DNA of 64,000 nucleotides, taken from the NCBI RefSeq assembly GCF_008757455.1, contig NZ_VCMV01000013.1:46806-110805 (forward strand), read 5' to 3'. The stretch is from Microvirga brassicacearum. GTDB taxonomy: Bacteria > Pseudomonadota > Alphaproteobacteria > Rhizobiales > Beijerinckiaceae. The position numbers were made by a program, and so were the translations under genes. Below are positions 48,081-56,618 of the stretch, in pieces (the first letter of the stretch is position 1; each line of letters opens with the position of its first letter). Below the pieces are notes generated by a model. It saw only the letters and a list, made by a program, of their open reading frames with translations. It was not told the DNA's origin and made no database searches.

Positions 48081-49081
48081 TTAGCCAAGGCGCGATTGCT
48101 CACGAAACTGACGCGGCGTGGCGCCCGCCATCCGGCGGAAGGCGCGGCTGAAATGCGCAGGGTCCGTGTAGCCGGAGGAAAAGGCGACATCGATGATCCT
48201 GCAATCGGTGTCGCGCAGAAGCCGGCTCGCATTCTCATATCTTGCCATTTTGAGTATGTCCGAATAGGTAAGGCCGAGATGGGCGAGCTTGCGTTGAAGC
48301 GTCCGCGTACTAACGCCTGCGATGTCGGCGACGTCGGCTAGCGCCGTTGTTCCCTTTCGAGATAAGCAGGCAGCATCAGCTTGAGCAGTTCGACGATGTC
48401 GTAACCGGGCGGGCCGTCCTCCTGGTCCCGCGGCGGCGCAAACAAGGCGGTCGACCGGTTGGAGAGGCTGAGAAGCGTGATCGGCATGCTGATCCAAGCG
48501 GCATGCTGATGAGACAGAAACCGCACATTCGGCCAGGACGATCGCGTTGCCGGGCTCGGCGCATAAGACGATTCAAAGGCAATCGCCGTCGGCATCCAGT
48601 CGGGCCCAGCGAATTGCCGGACGATGTAGATCGGGAAAATATTCTGGATCCATTGCGCGTATTTCAGATGCAGGAGCCCGGTTGTGCCGGCGAGCCTGCT
48701 GCAGACCCGCACATGATCCGCGTCATGTTCGATCCACATGCTCAGAATGGTGTCTTCCCGCGACGCCCAATGGCAAGCGTGCCGGAGCGCGACGAGCAGC
48801 GTCGGGGAATGCGCGATCAGGGCCCGTGTCTTTTCCCTCAAATGGGAGAAATGCAGGCGCCGGGTGGCGAGAAAACCGAAATCCTCGATGCCCTGGGTTC
48901 TCTGGGCAGTCTCGACGAAGCGCAGCGCTGGCAGGAGCGGGAGGTAGAGGTCGCTCTTTTCGGCTAGGGATGATGGCAGCCGAGACCTCTCCAGGAGCGT
49001 CTCCGTCGGAGCGCCGATTTCGTCGAGGATGCTGACGAAGGGCAGCAGGAACTGGCCGCGCGTCAAGGGGATATCAGCCAT
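48081..49081 (-). pseudogene. AraC-family transcriptional regulator, one frameshift
   Basis: From ATG 49081 (GAGG upstream) the sensor domain runs through FLLPFVSILDEIGAPTETLLERSRLP to LLKLMLPAYLE; then the frame shifts near 48352-48359 and continues as KGTTALADVADIAGVSTRTLQRKLAHLGLTYSDILK, DVAFSSGYTDPAHFSRAFRRMAGATPRQFRE, ending at 48081. The two helix-turn-helix units of the C-terminal domain are intact in their frame. Restoring one A in the GAAAGGG stretch would give a normal protein of about 333 residues of the 'arabinose-binding-like' OruR/FtrA group. Unclear whether mutated or mis-assembled. Its target is unknown; the divergent acid phosphatase gene is a candidate. Confidence 0.85.
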
Positions 49082-49282
49082 CGGACCTCGCCGCAACCGG
49101 GTTGATGCTTTTCACAAAACCGAATCACGGGGGATTCGCGACCGGCGGAGACGAGCATAGCCGGTCGCAATTGGCGTGAAATGGCAAGACGGGCAAGCTG
49201 CTCGTGCACGAAATGCTCGCCACGGGATTCGCCTGCCGAGGACCGGGCCTTCATGCGTTTGGTAGTGTCGAAAGGAGTGGGA

Positions 49283-50110
49283 ATGTCGATGACCGGGACT
49301 GCGGTGCGGGCCGCACATGTTTTTCTGCTGGCGCTGCTCGCGCTCGGCGGGCAGGCTCTGGCGCAGGCGGACGAAGCCCAGCCCGAGGTCACAGACCCGC
49401 ATTTCCAGATCGCACCGGGGTATCTCAAGCAGTCCGACCTGCCGAACAGCCTGATGCTGCTCGGCCCGCCACCCGAAACGGGCTCGGCTGCGCTCGCCCG
49501 GGATGAGGAAGCGCGTAGCGCGACGATCCCCTTGCGAAACACCGAGCGCTGGAAGCTCGCCCATGCCGACGCCGATCTCGCCTTTCCGCAGGCCGCCGAC
49601 CATTTCTCCTGCGCGATGGGTGTCCGGATCGACAGCGGGCAGACCCCGCGCCTCTACGCGATGATGCAGAAGATGCTGTCCGATTTCGGCCTCTCCACCT
49701 ATGGCGTGAAGAACAAGTACAACCGGGTCCGACTCTTCGTGGTTCACAACGAAGCGACCTGCCGGGCGGATCAGGAGGCCATTCTGCGGAGCGACGGTTC
49801 CTACCCGTCCGGCCACACGGCGGCCGGCTGGGGATGGGCTCTCGTTTTCGCGCAGATCAATCCCGAGCGCTCCGATGCGCTGCTCAAGCGCGGCATCGAG
49901 TTCGGGCAGAGCCGCGTGGTCTGCGATGCCCATTGGCAGAGCGACGTCGATGCCGGGCGGATCATGGGCGCTGCGACCGTCGCGCGACTGCAAACCGATC
50001 CGACCTTCCTCGCCGATCTGGAAGCCGTGAAAGCGGAGGTGAAGGCCGCGAAGCAGGTGCCCTCGGTCTCCGAATGCGCCGCCGAGGCTGCTGCACTGTC
50101 CGAGCGATAA
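49283..50110 (+). CDS. Class A acid phosphatase (PAP2 superfamily), secreted
   Basis: 275 residues from ATG 49283, with AAAGGAGT seven bases before it. A signal peptide (AAHVFLLALLALGGQALAQA) precedes the mature protein. The PAP2 active-site blocks are present: PSGHTAAG with the catalytic histidine and SRVVCDAHWQSDVD (SR-x5-H-x3-D). The first motif (K-x6-RP) appears as KNKYNRVRL, with Leu in place of Pro. Class A non-specific acid phosphatases dephosphorylate a range of organic phosphates in the periplasm. Divergent from the AraC-type gene, so a shared regulatory region (49082-49282) is likely. Confidence 0.88.
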   Translation: MSMTGTAVRAAHVFLLALLALGGQALAQADEAQPEVTDPHFQIAPGYLKQSDLPNSLMLLGPPPETGSAALARDEEARSATIPLRNTERWKLAHADADLAFPQAADHFSCAMGVRIDSGQTPRLYAMMQKMLSDFGLSTYGVKNKYNRVRLFVVHNEATCRADQEAILRSDGSYPSGHTAAGWGWALVFAQINPERSDALLKRGIEFGQSRVVCDAHWQSDVDAGRIMGAATVARLQTDPTFLADLEAVKAEVKAAKQVPSVSECAAEAAALSER

Positions 50111-50299
50111 ATGGGGCCGGGAGGCGCTGCGCGCCGCTTCCGGACATTGGCTCGCCGCCCGGAACCGGACATTCCTAGCTGGGCGGATTACGGGCATCTC
50201 CCGCCCCACAGCCGACGATCAGCCGAAGCACGGGCGCGGACCCACTCGGTCTTGCACCGATGAGCAAATGTATCAAACACGCCAATGAGGTGCCGTTCA

Positions 50300-51313
50300 A
50301 TGCGAATGACGATGGTCTGCAGCCTGAGTTTCCTGGTTCTCGCGCCGTGCGCGGCGTTCTCACAGTCGGTTCCGGTCAATGTCGACAACTTCAAGCGAGC
50401 CGAGACCGATTTCTATATGGCCAAAACGGCCGATGACGGCGGCCTCGGCAAGTTCGTCCATAGCAGGACACCGACGCCGATCGACAAGCAGCCTGTGGTC
50501 CGGATGAACCGGGATACGCTCTATTCCCAGGCGCTCTTCGACCTCGACGCCGGCCCGGTGACCATCACCCTTCCCGATGCCGGCAAGCGCTTCATCTCGA
50601 TGCAGATCATCAACGAAGACCATTACACGCCGATGGTGGTCTACGAGCCCGGCCGCACGACGCTCACCAAGGACACGGTCGGCACCCGTTACGTGTTCGC
50701 TGCGGTCCGTATCCTTGTCGATCCCAACGACACCAAGGACCTCGCGCAGGTTCACGCTCTGCAAGATGCGCTGAAGGTGGAGCAGAAGTCGGTTGGTAAG
50801 TTCGAGGCCCCGAATTGGGATCTGGCTCAACAGAAGAAGATCCGTGAGGCGCTCGAAGCGCTGTCCGCGGCATCCGGCAGCTTCACCAACGCTTTCGGCC
50901 CGAAGGGAAAGGTCGATCCGGTCAAGCACCTGATAGGCACGGCAGCCGGCTGGGGCGGCAACCCCGACAAGGACGCATCCTATCCCTCAGTGACCCCGGC
51001 CAAAAACGACGGCAAAACGGTTTACAAGCTCAGGGTCAAGGAGGTCCCCGTCGATGCGTTCTGGTCGATCAGCGTCTATAACGACAAGGGCTTCTTCCAG
51101 AAGAACGATTACGACGCCTATTCGGTCAACAGCCTCACCGGAAAGAAGAGCGCTGATGGCGCGATCGACATCCAGTTCGGCGGCTGCGACGGGAAAATCG
51201 CGAATTGCCTGCCGATTACGCAGGGGTGGAATTACACATTTCGTCTCTACCGTCCTCGAGCCGTGATCCTGAACGGCGAGTGGAAGATGCCGGAGGCGCA
51301 ACCTGCATCGTAG
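50300..51313 (+). CDS. Secreted DUF1254/DUF1214 protein
   Basis: 337 residues from ATG 50300 (GAGGTG seven bases upstream); a second ATG at 50285 is less likely. A signal peptide (MVCSLSFLVLAPCAAFSQS) is followed by the DUF1254 part (NRDTLYSQALFDLDAGPVTITLPDAGKRFISMQIINEDHYTP) and the C-terminal DUF1214 part (FWSISVYNDKGFFQKNDYDAYSVNS, NYTFRLYRPRAVILNGEWKMPE). These periplasmic proteins are of unknown function, sometimes linked to lipid or phosphorous compound metabolism. Two more members lie at 56619 and 58125, so the family is amplified here. Confidence 0.88.
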   Translation: MRMTMVCSLSFLVLAPCAAFSQSVPVNVDNFKRAETDFYMAKTADDGGLGKFVHSRTPTPIDKQPVVRMNRDTLYSQALFDLDAGPVTITLPDAGKRFISMQIINEDHYTPMVVYEPGRTTLTKDTVGTRYVFAAVRILVDPNDTKDLAQVHALQDALKVEQKSVGKFEAPNWDLAQQKKIREALEALSAASGSFTNAFGPKGKVDPVKHLIGTAAGWGGNPDKDASYPSVTPAKNDGKTVYKLRVKEVPVDAFWSISVYNDKGFFQKNDYDAYSVNSLTGKKSADGAIDIQFGGCDGKIANCLPITQGWNYTFRLYRPRAVILNGEWKMPEAQPAS

Positions 51314-51495
51314 AAGGCATCAGCCTCGTCCGTTTGCTCCGGCAAACAGCGATAACTTACCACCCAAGCTTGCCGTTGGCCGAATGGTGGAACCGAACGG
51401 CGGTCGCTCGCCGTTCCGGCGTCGTTACAGGTCCAACCGCCGGGTATGTTACCCGAGACGTCCTCAAAAATCCTATCCAAGAAGTGGCTTGCTAA

Positions 51496-52722
51496 GTGAA
51501 CGAGACTGCTGCTCCGGCCCCAGCGAAAGTGGCGGCGGGAGATCCGTCCCTGCGCGCCGCCCCTGATCTGGTCGAATTTCTCGCGTCCCACGGCGGACCT
51601 TTCTTCGATCTGCAAGAGCAACTGGGATTGCTTCGGCGGAACGCGCTTCATGTAGGATCTCGAGCGGCCTTGTTCGTGGCCTTGGCTTGGGGCGTTCCTT
51701 TTCTGCTTGGTCTACCACGCAGTCTCTCCTTGGAGCGCGGCCAAGGAGCCTATCTCGCCGATCTCGGAGTATGGGCGAAGTTTTTCATCGGGATCGGTGC
51801 TTTCATTCTGGCTGAGCAACAGGTGGAAAAGGGCTTGAAAGCAAAGCTGTCCCAGTTGGTGCGCGCGCCAATCGTCGCTCCGACGTCAATTCCGGTCGCC
51901 GCAGCTATTGTGTCGTCGGCACTTCGCCAGCGCGACTCTCGGGGAGCGGAGTTCATTTGCCTAGCCTTGGCGGTTTTCGCTTCGATCCTTTCCTATCTGA
52001 ATCTTCACACAGTAGGAGCATCATCATGGGCGGTTGAGCATTTGCTTGAAGGCAATAGAATTACGCTTGCCGGTTGGTGGTCGATCTGCTTCAGCCTTCC
52101 ATTGTTCGTCTTCCTCTTTCTGCGGGGTGTGTGGCGGCACTTTTTGTGGGCTCGCATGCTCCGAAAGTTCGCCAAGCTTGAGCTCCGCTTGGTTGCAACC
52201 CATCCCGACGGCAACGGCGGATTGGCGTTCCTGGGTCAATATCCGAACGCCTATGCCATTTTCGTCTTTGGAATGAGCTGCGCCGTAGCCGCAGCAGTCG
52301 CAAAGTACAGCTTCCATGAAGACCTATCCGCGACGACGTTAAGTATGGTCATGAGCGGCTGGCTCTCGATCGTCATCAGTCTCTTCGCCTATCCGCTATC
52401 CGCCTTCACCCCTCCGCTTCATCAATTGAAGGAGCAAGGGTTGTCGTTGCTGGGTGCTCAGGCAACACAATTTTATCGATCTGCCGAGCGGAAGGCTATC
52501 GGCCGGAATGTCTTTTCGGATCCTATGCCCGAGCCAGACACGGAACTGTCGGATCCGGGCAAGCACTACGAGGCGATGAGCAAGCTTTCAACGATCCTCG
52601 TTAGCAGGACAGCCGTAGCCCCCGTCGCCGCAGCAGCTCTTATTCCCTTCGCAGTGGTGGGGGCGACGATGCTGCCATACAAAGAGGTCCTATCCATCTT
52701 AAAGAAATTGCTCCTGCTGTGA
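51496..52722 (+). CDS. Polytopic membrane protein of unknown function
   Basis: 408 residues from GTG 51496. Several hydrophobic segments of membrane length are evident: ALFVALAWGVPFLLGL, FFIGIGAFILAE, FICLALAVFASILSYL, WWSICFSLPLFVFLFL, AIFVFGMSCAVAAAVA, MSGWLSIVISLFAYPLSAF and AAAALIPFAVVGATML. I do not recognise the family. Large soluble loops contain charged stretches near 240-290. The gene is not obviously in an operon; the next frames are on the opposite strand. Confidence 0.75.
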   Translation: MNETAAPAPAKVAAGDPSLRAAPDLVEFLASHGGPFFDLQEQLGLLRRNALHVGSRAALFVALAWGVPFLLGLPRSLSLERGQGAYLADLGVWAKFFIGIGAFILAEQQVEKGLKAKLSQLVRAPIVAPTSIPVAAAIVSSALRQRDSRGAEFICLALAVFASILSYLNLHTVGASSWAVEHLLEGNRITLAGWWSICFSLPLFVFLFLRGVWRHFLWARMLRKFAKLELRLVATHPDGNGGLAFLGQYPNAYAIFVFGMSCAVAAAVAKYSFHEDLSATTLSMVMSGWLSIVISLFAYPLSAFTPPLHQLKEQGLSLLGAQATQFYRSAERKAIGRNVFSDPMPEPDTELSDPGKHYEAMSKLSTILVSRTAVAPVAAAALIPFAVVGATMLPYKEVLSILKKLLLL

Positions 52723-53071
52723 TGCACATAGTTCACCACTGCCGCTCGCTTCGTTCATCGGGCGCGAAGAGATCGTGTCAATATCGTACGACAGGCGCGG
52801 TTGTTCTGTGGCGCGCGTGTCGGACCGTCGGGAATTGCGCTCCTGGAAAGTGACGATCCGGATAGCGTCAAAGCTCACTTCGCGGGTCGACACGGATAGA
52901 TAGTTTTTTGGTGGACTGAAGTGATCAACGGGAACTCGTGGCATGCTCCAGCGTCGCCGCAGCCAATGTCTGCTTTCAGGATGTAACAAAGCTGATCTGC
53001 ACGGCAGAGATGCGGCGCACAGCAGAGGATAGCTATTTGTGGGCTCATCGACAGTCTGTGGCACCTGCAAC
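52723..53071. other. Non-coding stretch between the membrane and zinc-ribbon genes
   Basis: No supported gene. A minus-strand open frame (52699-53097, 132 codons) overlaps the membrane gene end and shows the stretch MPRVPVDHFSPPKNYLSVST, which is slightly protein-like; it has no clear start or family. Confidence 0.35.
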
Positions 53072-53884
53072 TCAACCGATGATCGGTTGAGCGCCATCCG
53101 GTTGTTCGCAGTCAGGGCAAACCTGCTCGGTCCTTGGGTAGGCGAACCCGCAAGATCGGCACGGCTTTTGGTCCGTCATATCCTCAAGAAAAGCACAGCG
53201 CTTGCATAGAGTCTTCGTGTGTTGCAGCGAAAGGTAAACTCTCATTTCGCCTATCCAGGCGAGCATGGCGTCCCGCATCCAGTCATCCTCGCGATTGAGA
53301 ATCGTGTTTCGCCAAGTCCGATGTTTCTCTCGATTGATCGACTTTTTCTGATCAGCTGTTAGAGCAGCCTTTTTGGCTGGCACCGTGAACACGTGCGCAC
53401 AATAGCGCCCCGTTGACTTGCTGTTACAAATCCAAGTCGCCGCCTGCTTCCGATACTGAATAGATAGGCTGGCACATTTTGGGCAGCAATCGCGCTCTTC
53501 TGGCTCAGCGGCGTCTCGGATCGCATACATTTGCTGCCGAATGCTCGAGTAGTCGATGGGCTCAATCTCTCTGCCCGCTAGGTTGCGCTTTGCCAGTTCT
53601 TTATGTGTGCTGATGCTAGGCAGTCGGACGGTATGCTGCACATAGAGTATTGCTTCCTCGCCTGCTCCGCAGGTTTCACAGGCGGATCGCAGCACCTGCT
53701 TTCGTGCAGCCTTCCAAGATTTCCAATGCCAAGGAGATCCCAGTCGACGGCGCGCCACAAAGATGGCTTGAGAAGCTTCATGGCCGGTGATCGACCGCGC
53801 CCTGAGCTTCGCTTCGATAGTTTCATATTCTAGGGGCAGTGGGATCAAAATATGCTGGCTTCTCAAGAAGGCGGTGATTGTCAT
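53072..53884 (-). CDS. Zinc-ribbon-containing protein of unknown function
   Basis: 270 residues with at least four Cys-x2-Cys type pairs: ACETCGAG (near 69), CCPKCAS (near 136), LCKRCAF near 232 and the close pair CRSCGFAYPRTEQVCPDCEQ near the C-terminus. These are arranged as two or more zinc ribbons, suggesting DNA or RNA binding. The N-terminus (RSQHILIPLPLEYETIEAKLRARSITGHEASQAIF) is helical. No catalytic motif was seen and no family could be named. Alone on its strand. Confidence 0.6.
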   Translation of the reverse strand: MTITAFLRSQHILIPLPLEYETIEAKLRARSITGHEASQAIFVARRRLGSPWHWKSWKAARKQVLRSACETCGAGEEAILYVQHTVRLPSISTHKELAKRNLAGREIEPIDYSSIRQQMYAIRDAAEPEERDCCPKCASLSIQYRKQAATWICNSKSTGRYCAHVFTVPAKKAALTADQKKSINREKHRTWRNTILNREDDWMRDAMLAWIGEMRVYLSLQHTKTLCKRCAFLEDMTDQKPCRSCGFAYPRTEQVCPDCEQPDGAQPIIG

Positions 53885-54246
53885 TTTCTGCCACCTTTGC
53901 AGCTGAATTGCGATCCTTTCTGTTCGGCAGCCCCCCTGCTACGGCCCAAGCGTCCGTGGCAGCTTTTGGCAAACAGCTATGACGCTTTGAACGACCGGAG
54001 TGCGGCGCGAAGCTGCCTTTGAGGGTTGCTTATTGAAGTTCCACTGCTGGCACGTGTCCGAAGTACCGCTTTGGTCAGCGTATAGGCGGCAAGCGGACGT
54101 TCATTGTAAACTCTCGATGTCGAACTTTGACCCAAAGCGGTCCTTCTGAGAGACGAAGTACGGCCTTTCTCGTGATGTTACTCATCCGTGATGGATCAGG
54201 TCAGACGCGCCCGCATGACAGACGGAATTTGAAATTTCTTCACCTT
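53885..54246. other. Non-coding stretch with a dispersed repeat copy
   Basis: No gene. Contains the repeat copy 54048-54136 and other AGCGGACGTTC-type text. Confidence 0.6.
54048..54136 (+). repeat. Dispersed intergenic repeat, copy A
   Basis: 89-base unit starting TGGCACGTGTCCGAAGTAC and ending AACTTTGACCCAAA, alignable without gaps to 56408-56496 with roughly 75% identity by eye. Partial copies of the leading motif occur at 41102 and 63943. Confidence 0.75.
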
Positions 54247-54582
54247 TCATATCGGGTTCGCCTTCAATTTTCCCCGCCAGTGGGATGCCAGATCCCTCAG
54301 ATCCGAGTCACGCGTGTAGGATGATGGTTCATCCTCAAGCCTTTCCAGAACCTCGAAGCTGAATTGCGACTCGCCATGGCGACGCCAAGCCTCAAGCAAC
54401 TCCTTTCTGGGATGCGTGCCCTGTCGGAGCGTGAACCATAGGCGGGTCTGGATGGTCTCAATGTTGGGCCAGTGCCCGACCCAGGTCTCACCGGAAGCCG
54501 CGCAGCGAACCGCATAGACCCCACCGACGACCTTGCGTTCCTTGTAGGCTGCCACTGCCGCCTTGCGCGCCTCGCCCTTCAT
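54247..54582 (-). CDS. GIY-YIG nuclease-fold protein
   Basis: About 111 residues from ATG 54582 (AGGGGTGGAGGG just before). The GIY-YIG core reads GGVYAVRCAASGETWVGHWPNIETIQTRLWFTLRQG, where GVY and WVG stand in for the name-giving triads, followed by ELLEAWRRHGESQFSFEVLERLE. Small stand-alone GIY-YIG proteins like this are common in alphaproteobacteria; their substrate is unknown and the catalytic tyrosine/arginine set is incomplete by eye. The frame extends upstream to 54756 but with text unlike the family. Divergent from the DUF2239 gene. Confidence 0.8.
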   Translation of the reverse strand: MKGEARKAAVAAYKERKVVGGVYAVRCAASGETWVGHWPNIETIQTRLWFTLRQGTHPRKELLEAWRRHGESQFSFEVLERLEDEPSSYTRDSDLRDLASHWRGKLKANPI

Positions 54583-54715
54583 CCCTCCACCCCTTTCAAT
54601 ACGTTGCGAGACGATTGCGTTTCGCCTCGTGGTCCCGGAAGGACGCTCGTCATGAATATTACACGGGTAATATTGACGCAGGGATTTTATCCGGATAATA
54701 AACGACGCGAAACCT

Positions 54716-55384
54716 GTGGTGCTGAACGTGTCCGACCTCATCTCCAAACCTTGCACGACCTTCGACGGTCATCGACTGCTCCTCTCGGGCCCGCTTGTCG
54801 ACGTGGCTCTCGCGGTCAAAGCGGCCACCGACAACGGCTCATCGCACGCGATCCTCGTTTTCGACGATGCGACCGGCCGCATCGTCGATCTGGATCTGCG
54901 TGGGTCAGAGGCCGACATCATCGAAAGATTGTCTCAGCCTTCCCGGTCGTCTGCCGGGCGCTACCGCACCGGTGCGGATGAGGCATCCGAACCTGCGAGA
55001 GACGAGACCTCCGAACCAAGAGGCCGGGGGCGACCGAAATTGGGCGTTGTTGCGCGCGAGGTGACATTGCTGCCGCGGCACTGGGAATGGCTGGCCGCTC
55101 AGCCGGGTGGCGCATCGGCCGTCCTGAGACGGCTAGTGGACGACGCCCGGCGCAGCGGGGCGACGCGACAACAAAGACGTGCCGCCCAGGATGCCGCCTA
55201 TCAGTTCATGCTGGCGATCGCGGGCGATCTGCCCGGCTATGAGGAGGCGACGCGCGCGCTCTTCGCGGATGATCGCCCCAGGCTGGAGCAATGGATCGCG
55301 GATTGGCCGCAAGACATCCGGTCGCACGTCCTGCGCCTGGCCTTTGGCCCGCGGGCTCATCCAACCTCAACCCGGACGGAATAG
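54716..55384 (+). CDS. DUF2239 family protein
   Basis: 222 residues. Start GTG at 54716 (or the fourth codon later GTG 54728); ribosome site weak. Family text is present from CTTFDGHRLLLSGPLVDVALAVK, through GRGRPKLGVVAREVTLLPRHWEWLAAQPGGASAVLRRLVD to PGYEEATRALFADDRPRLEQWIADWPQDIRSHVLRLA. The C-terminal half resembles a ribbon or helical DNA-binding domain, and 'RGRPKLG' is an AT-hook-like basic segment. Function unknown. Followed four bases later by the alpha/beta hydrolase gene, so both are one transcript. Confidence 0.88.
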   Translation: MVLNVSDLISKPCTTFDGHRLLLSGPLVDVALAVKAATDNGSSHAILVFDDATGRIVDLDLRGSEADIIERLSQPSRSSAGRYRTGADEASEPARDETSEPRGRGRPKLGVVAREVTLLPRHWEWLAAQPGGASAVLRRLVDDARRSGATRQQRRAAQDAAYQFMLAIAGDLPGYEEATRALFADDRPRLEQWIADWPQDIRSHVLRLAFGPRAHPTSTRTE

Positions 55385-55388
55385 CACC

Positions 55389-56288
55389 ATGACTGTCGTG
55401 AAAGCCAATGGGATCGATCTGGCCTATGAAAGTTTGGGCGACGGGGCCGACGAAGCGATCCTGCTGATCGCCGGGTTGGGTACGCAGATGATCCGGTGGA
55501 CGGTTCCGTTCTGCGAGGCGCTGGCGGCGCGGGGCTATCGCGTGATCCGGTTCGACAACCGGGACACCGGGCGCTCAACCCATTTCCACCAGTGCCCTCC
55601 GCCGGATTTCGGTGCGCTGGCGGCAGCACTCATGGCCGGACAGCGGCCCGAGGTTTCCTATACGCTCCACGACATGGCCGCGGATGCCATCGGATTGCTC
55701 GACGCCCTCGCCATTGCTCGGGCGCATGCCGTGGGGCGGTCGATGGGCGGGATGATCGCCCAGATCATGGCGAGCGAGCATCCCGGGCGGGTGCTGTCCC
55801 TGACCTCGATCATGTCGAGCACGGGCAATCCCATGCTGCCGCAGGCGGCACCGGACGTCATGGCGATGATGACGTGCCCGGCGCCGGATCCCGTCTCGGA
55901 CGAAGCGGGCTTCCTCGCGCACAGGCTTGCCTTCGCACGCCGCATCGCCGGCAGCGGCCATGCGTTCGACGAGGAGGCCCATCGCCTCCTCATCCTGGAG
56001 GAGACCCGGCGCGCCTATTATCCCGGCGGCTCCGGACGGCAGATCGCCGCGATGGCCGTGACCGGTGATCGTCGCCCGCGTCTGGCGACCATCACCGCAC
56101 CGACGCTCGTTATTCATGGGACTGATGATCCGCTCATCCTTCCGGCTTGTGGCCAGGACACCGCAGCTTCGATCCCGAACGCGGACCTCATGCTGATCGA
56201 GCGAATGGGGCATGACTTGTCGCCTGCGCTGGATCGGACGATTATCGAGGCCATTGACCGGACAGCGAGGCGGTCATCAAGGCGCTGA
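55389..56288 (+). CDS. Alpha/beta hydrolase
   Basis: 299 residues from ATG 55389. The oxyanion strand is LLIAGLGTQMIRW, the nucleophile elbow is GRSMGGMIAQ, the acid lies in LVIHGTDDPLI, and the catalytic His in RMGHDLSPAL. A typical esterase or lactonase-like fold with a cap region (FRLP to PGGSGRQIAAM). The substrate is not predictable. In some rhizobia DUF2239 genes sit next to such hydrolases, suggesting a common function. Confidence 0.9.
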   Translation: MTVVKANGIDLAYESLGDGADEAILLIAGLGTQMIRWTVPFCEALAARGYRVIRFDNRDTGRSTHFHQCPPPDFGALAAALMAGQRPEVSYTLHDMAADAIGLLDALAIARAHAVGRSMGGMIAQIMASEHPGRVLSLTSIMSSTGNPMLPQAAPDVMAMMTCPAPDPVSDEAGFLAHRLAFARRIAGSGHAFDEEAHRLLILEETRRAYYPGGSGRQIAAMAVTGDRRPRLATITAPTLVIHGTDDPLILPACGQDTAASIPNADLMLIERMGHDLSPALDRTIIEAIDRTARRSSRR

Positions 56289-56618
56289 AGCGACACTCCA
56301 AGCACTCAAAGGTTCAATCCCCGCTGCTCCCAACCGCCACGACACCGCTTACGTTTTGCGTCGCGGTGCCGCAAACCTTGCGACGCTCGCGGGCGAAGGA
56401 CTGCAAATGGCACATCTCGGAAGTACGGCGTTGTTCAGCTCACGGGCGGGAAGCAGACGTTAAATGCGATCTTTAGAGATCAAACTTTGACCCAAACCGA
56501 ACATGCAGACGGCTGCTGGTCGGAACGCAAGCCACGGCTTGGTTCTGGCTAATGTAGCAACTCGATGGCTGCCACACTGGCAGCCATCTCTCAGCGAACA
56601 GGTTGCCGCCAGCGTTTC
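56289..56618. other. Non-coding stretch with a dispersed repeat copy
   Basis: No gene. Repeat copy B lies at 56408-56496. A GGTTCAATCC stretch at about 56311 resembles a tRNA T-loop but no tRNA stems fit. Confidence 0.5.
56408..56496 (+). repeat. Dispersed intergenic repeat, copy B
   Basis: 89-base unit, starting TGGCACATCTCGGAAGTAC and ending AACTTTGACCCAAA. Companion of 54048-54136, in the same orientation. Confidence 0.75.

Noticed and set aside
52699..53097. Minus-strand frame of 132 codons
   Set aside because: Overlaps the end of the membrane protein gene; no start site or family could be supported.
56300..56340. T-loop-like GGTTCAATCC suggesting a tRNA
   Set aside because: No matching T-stem, acceptor stem or anticodon arm fits around it.
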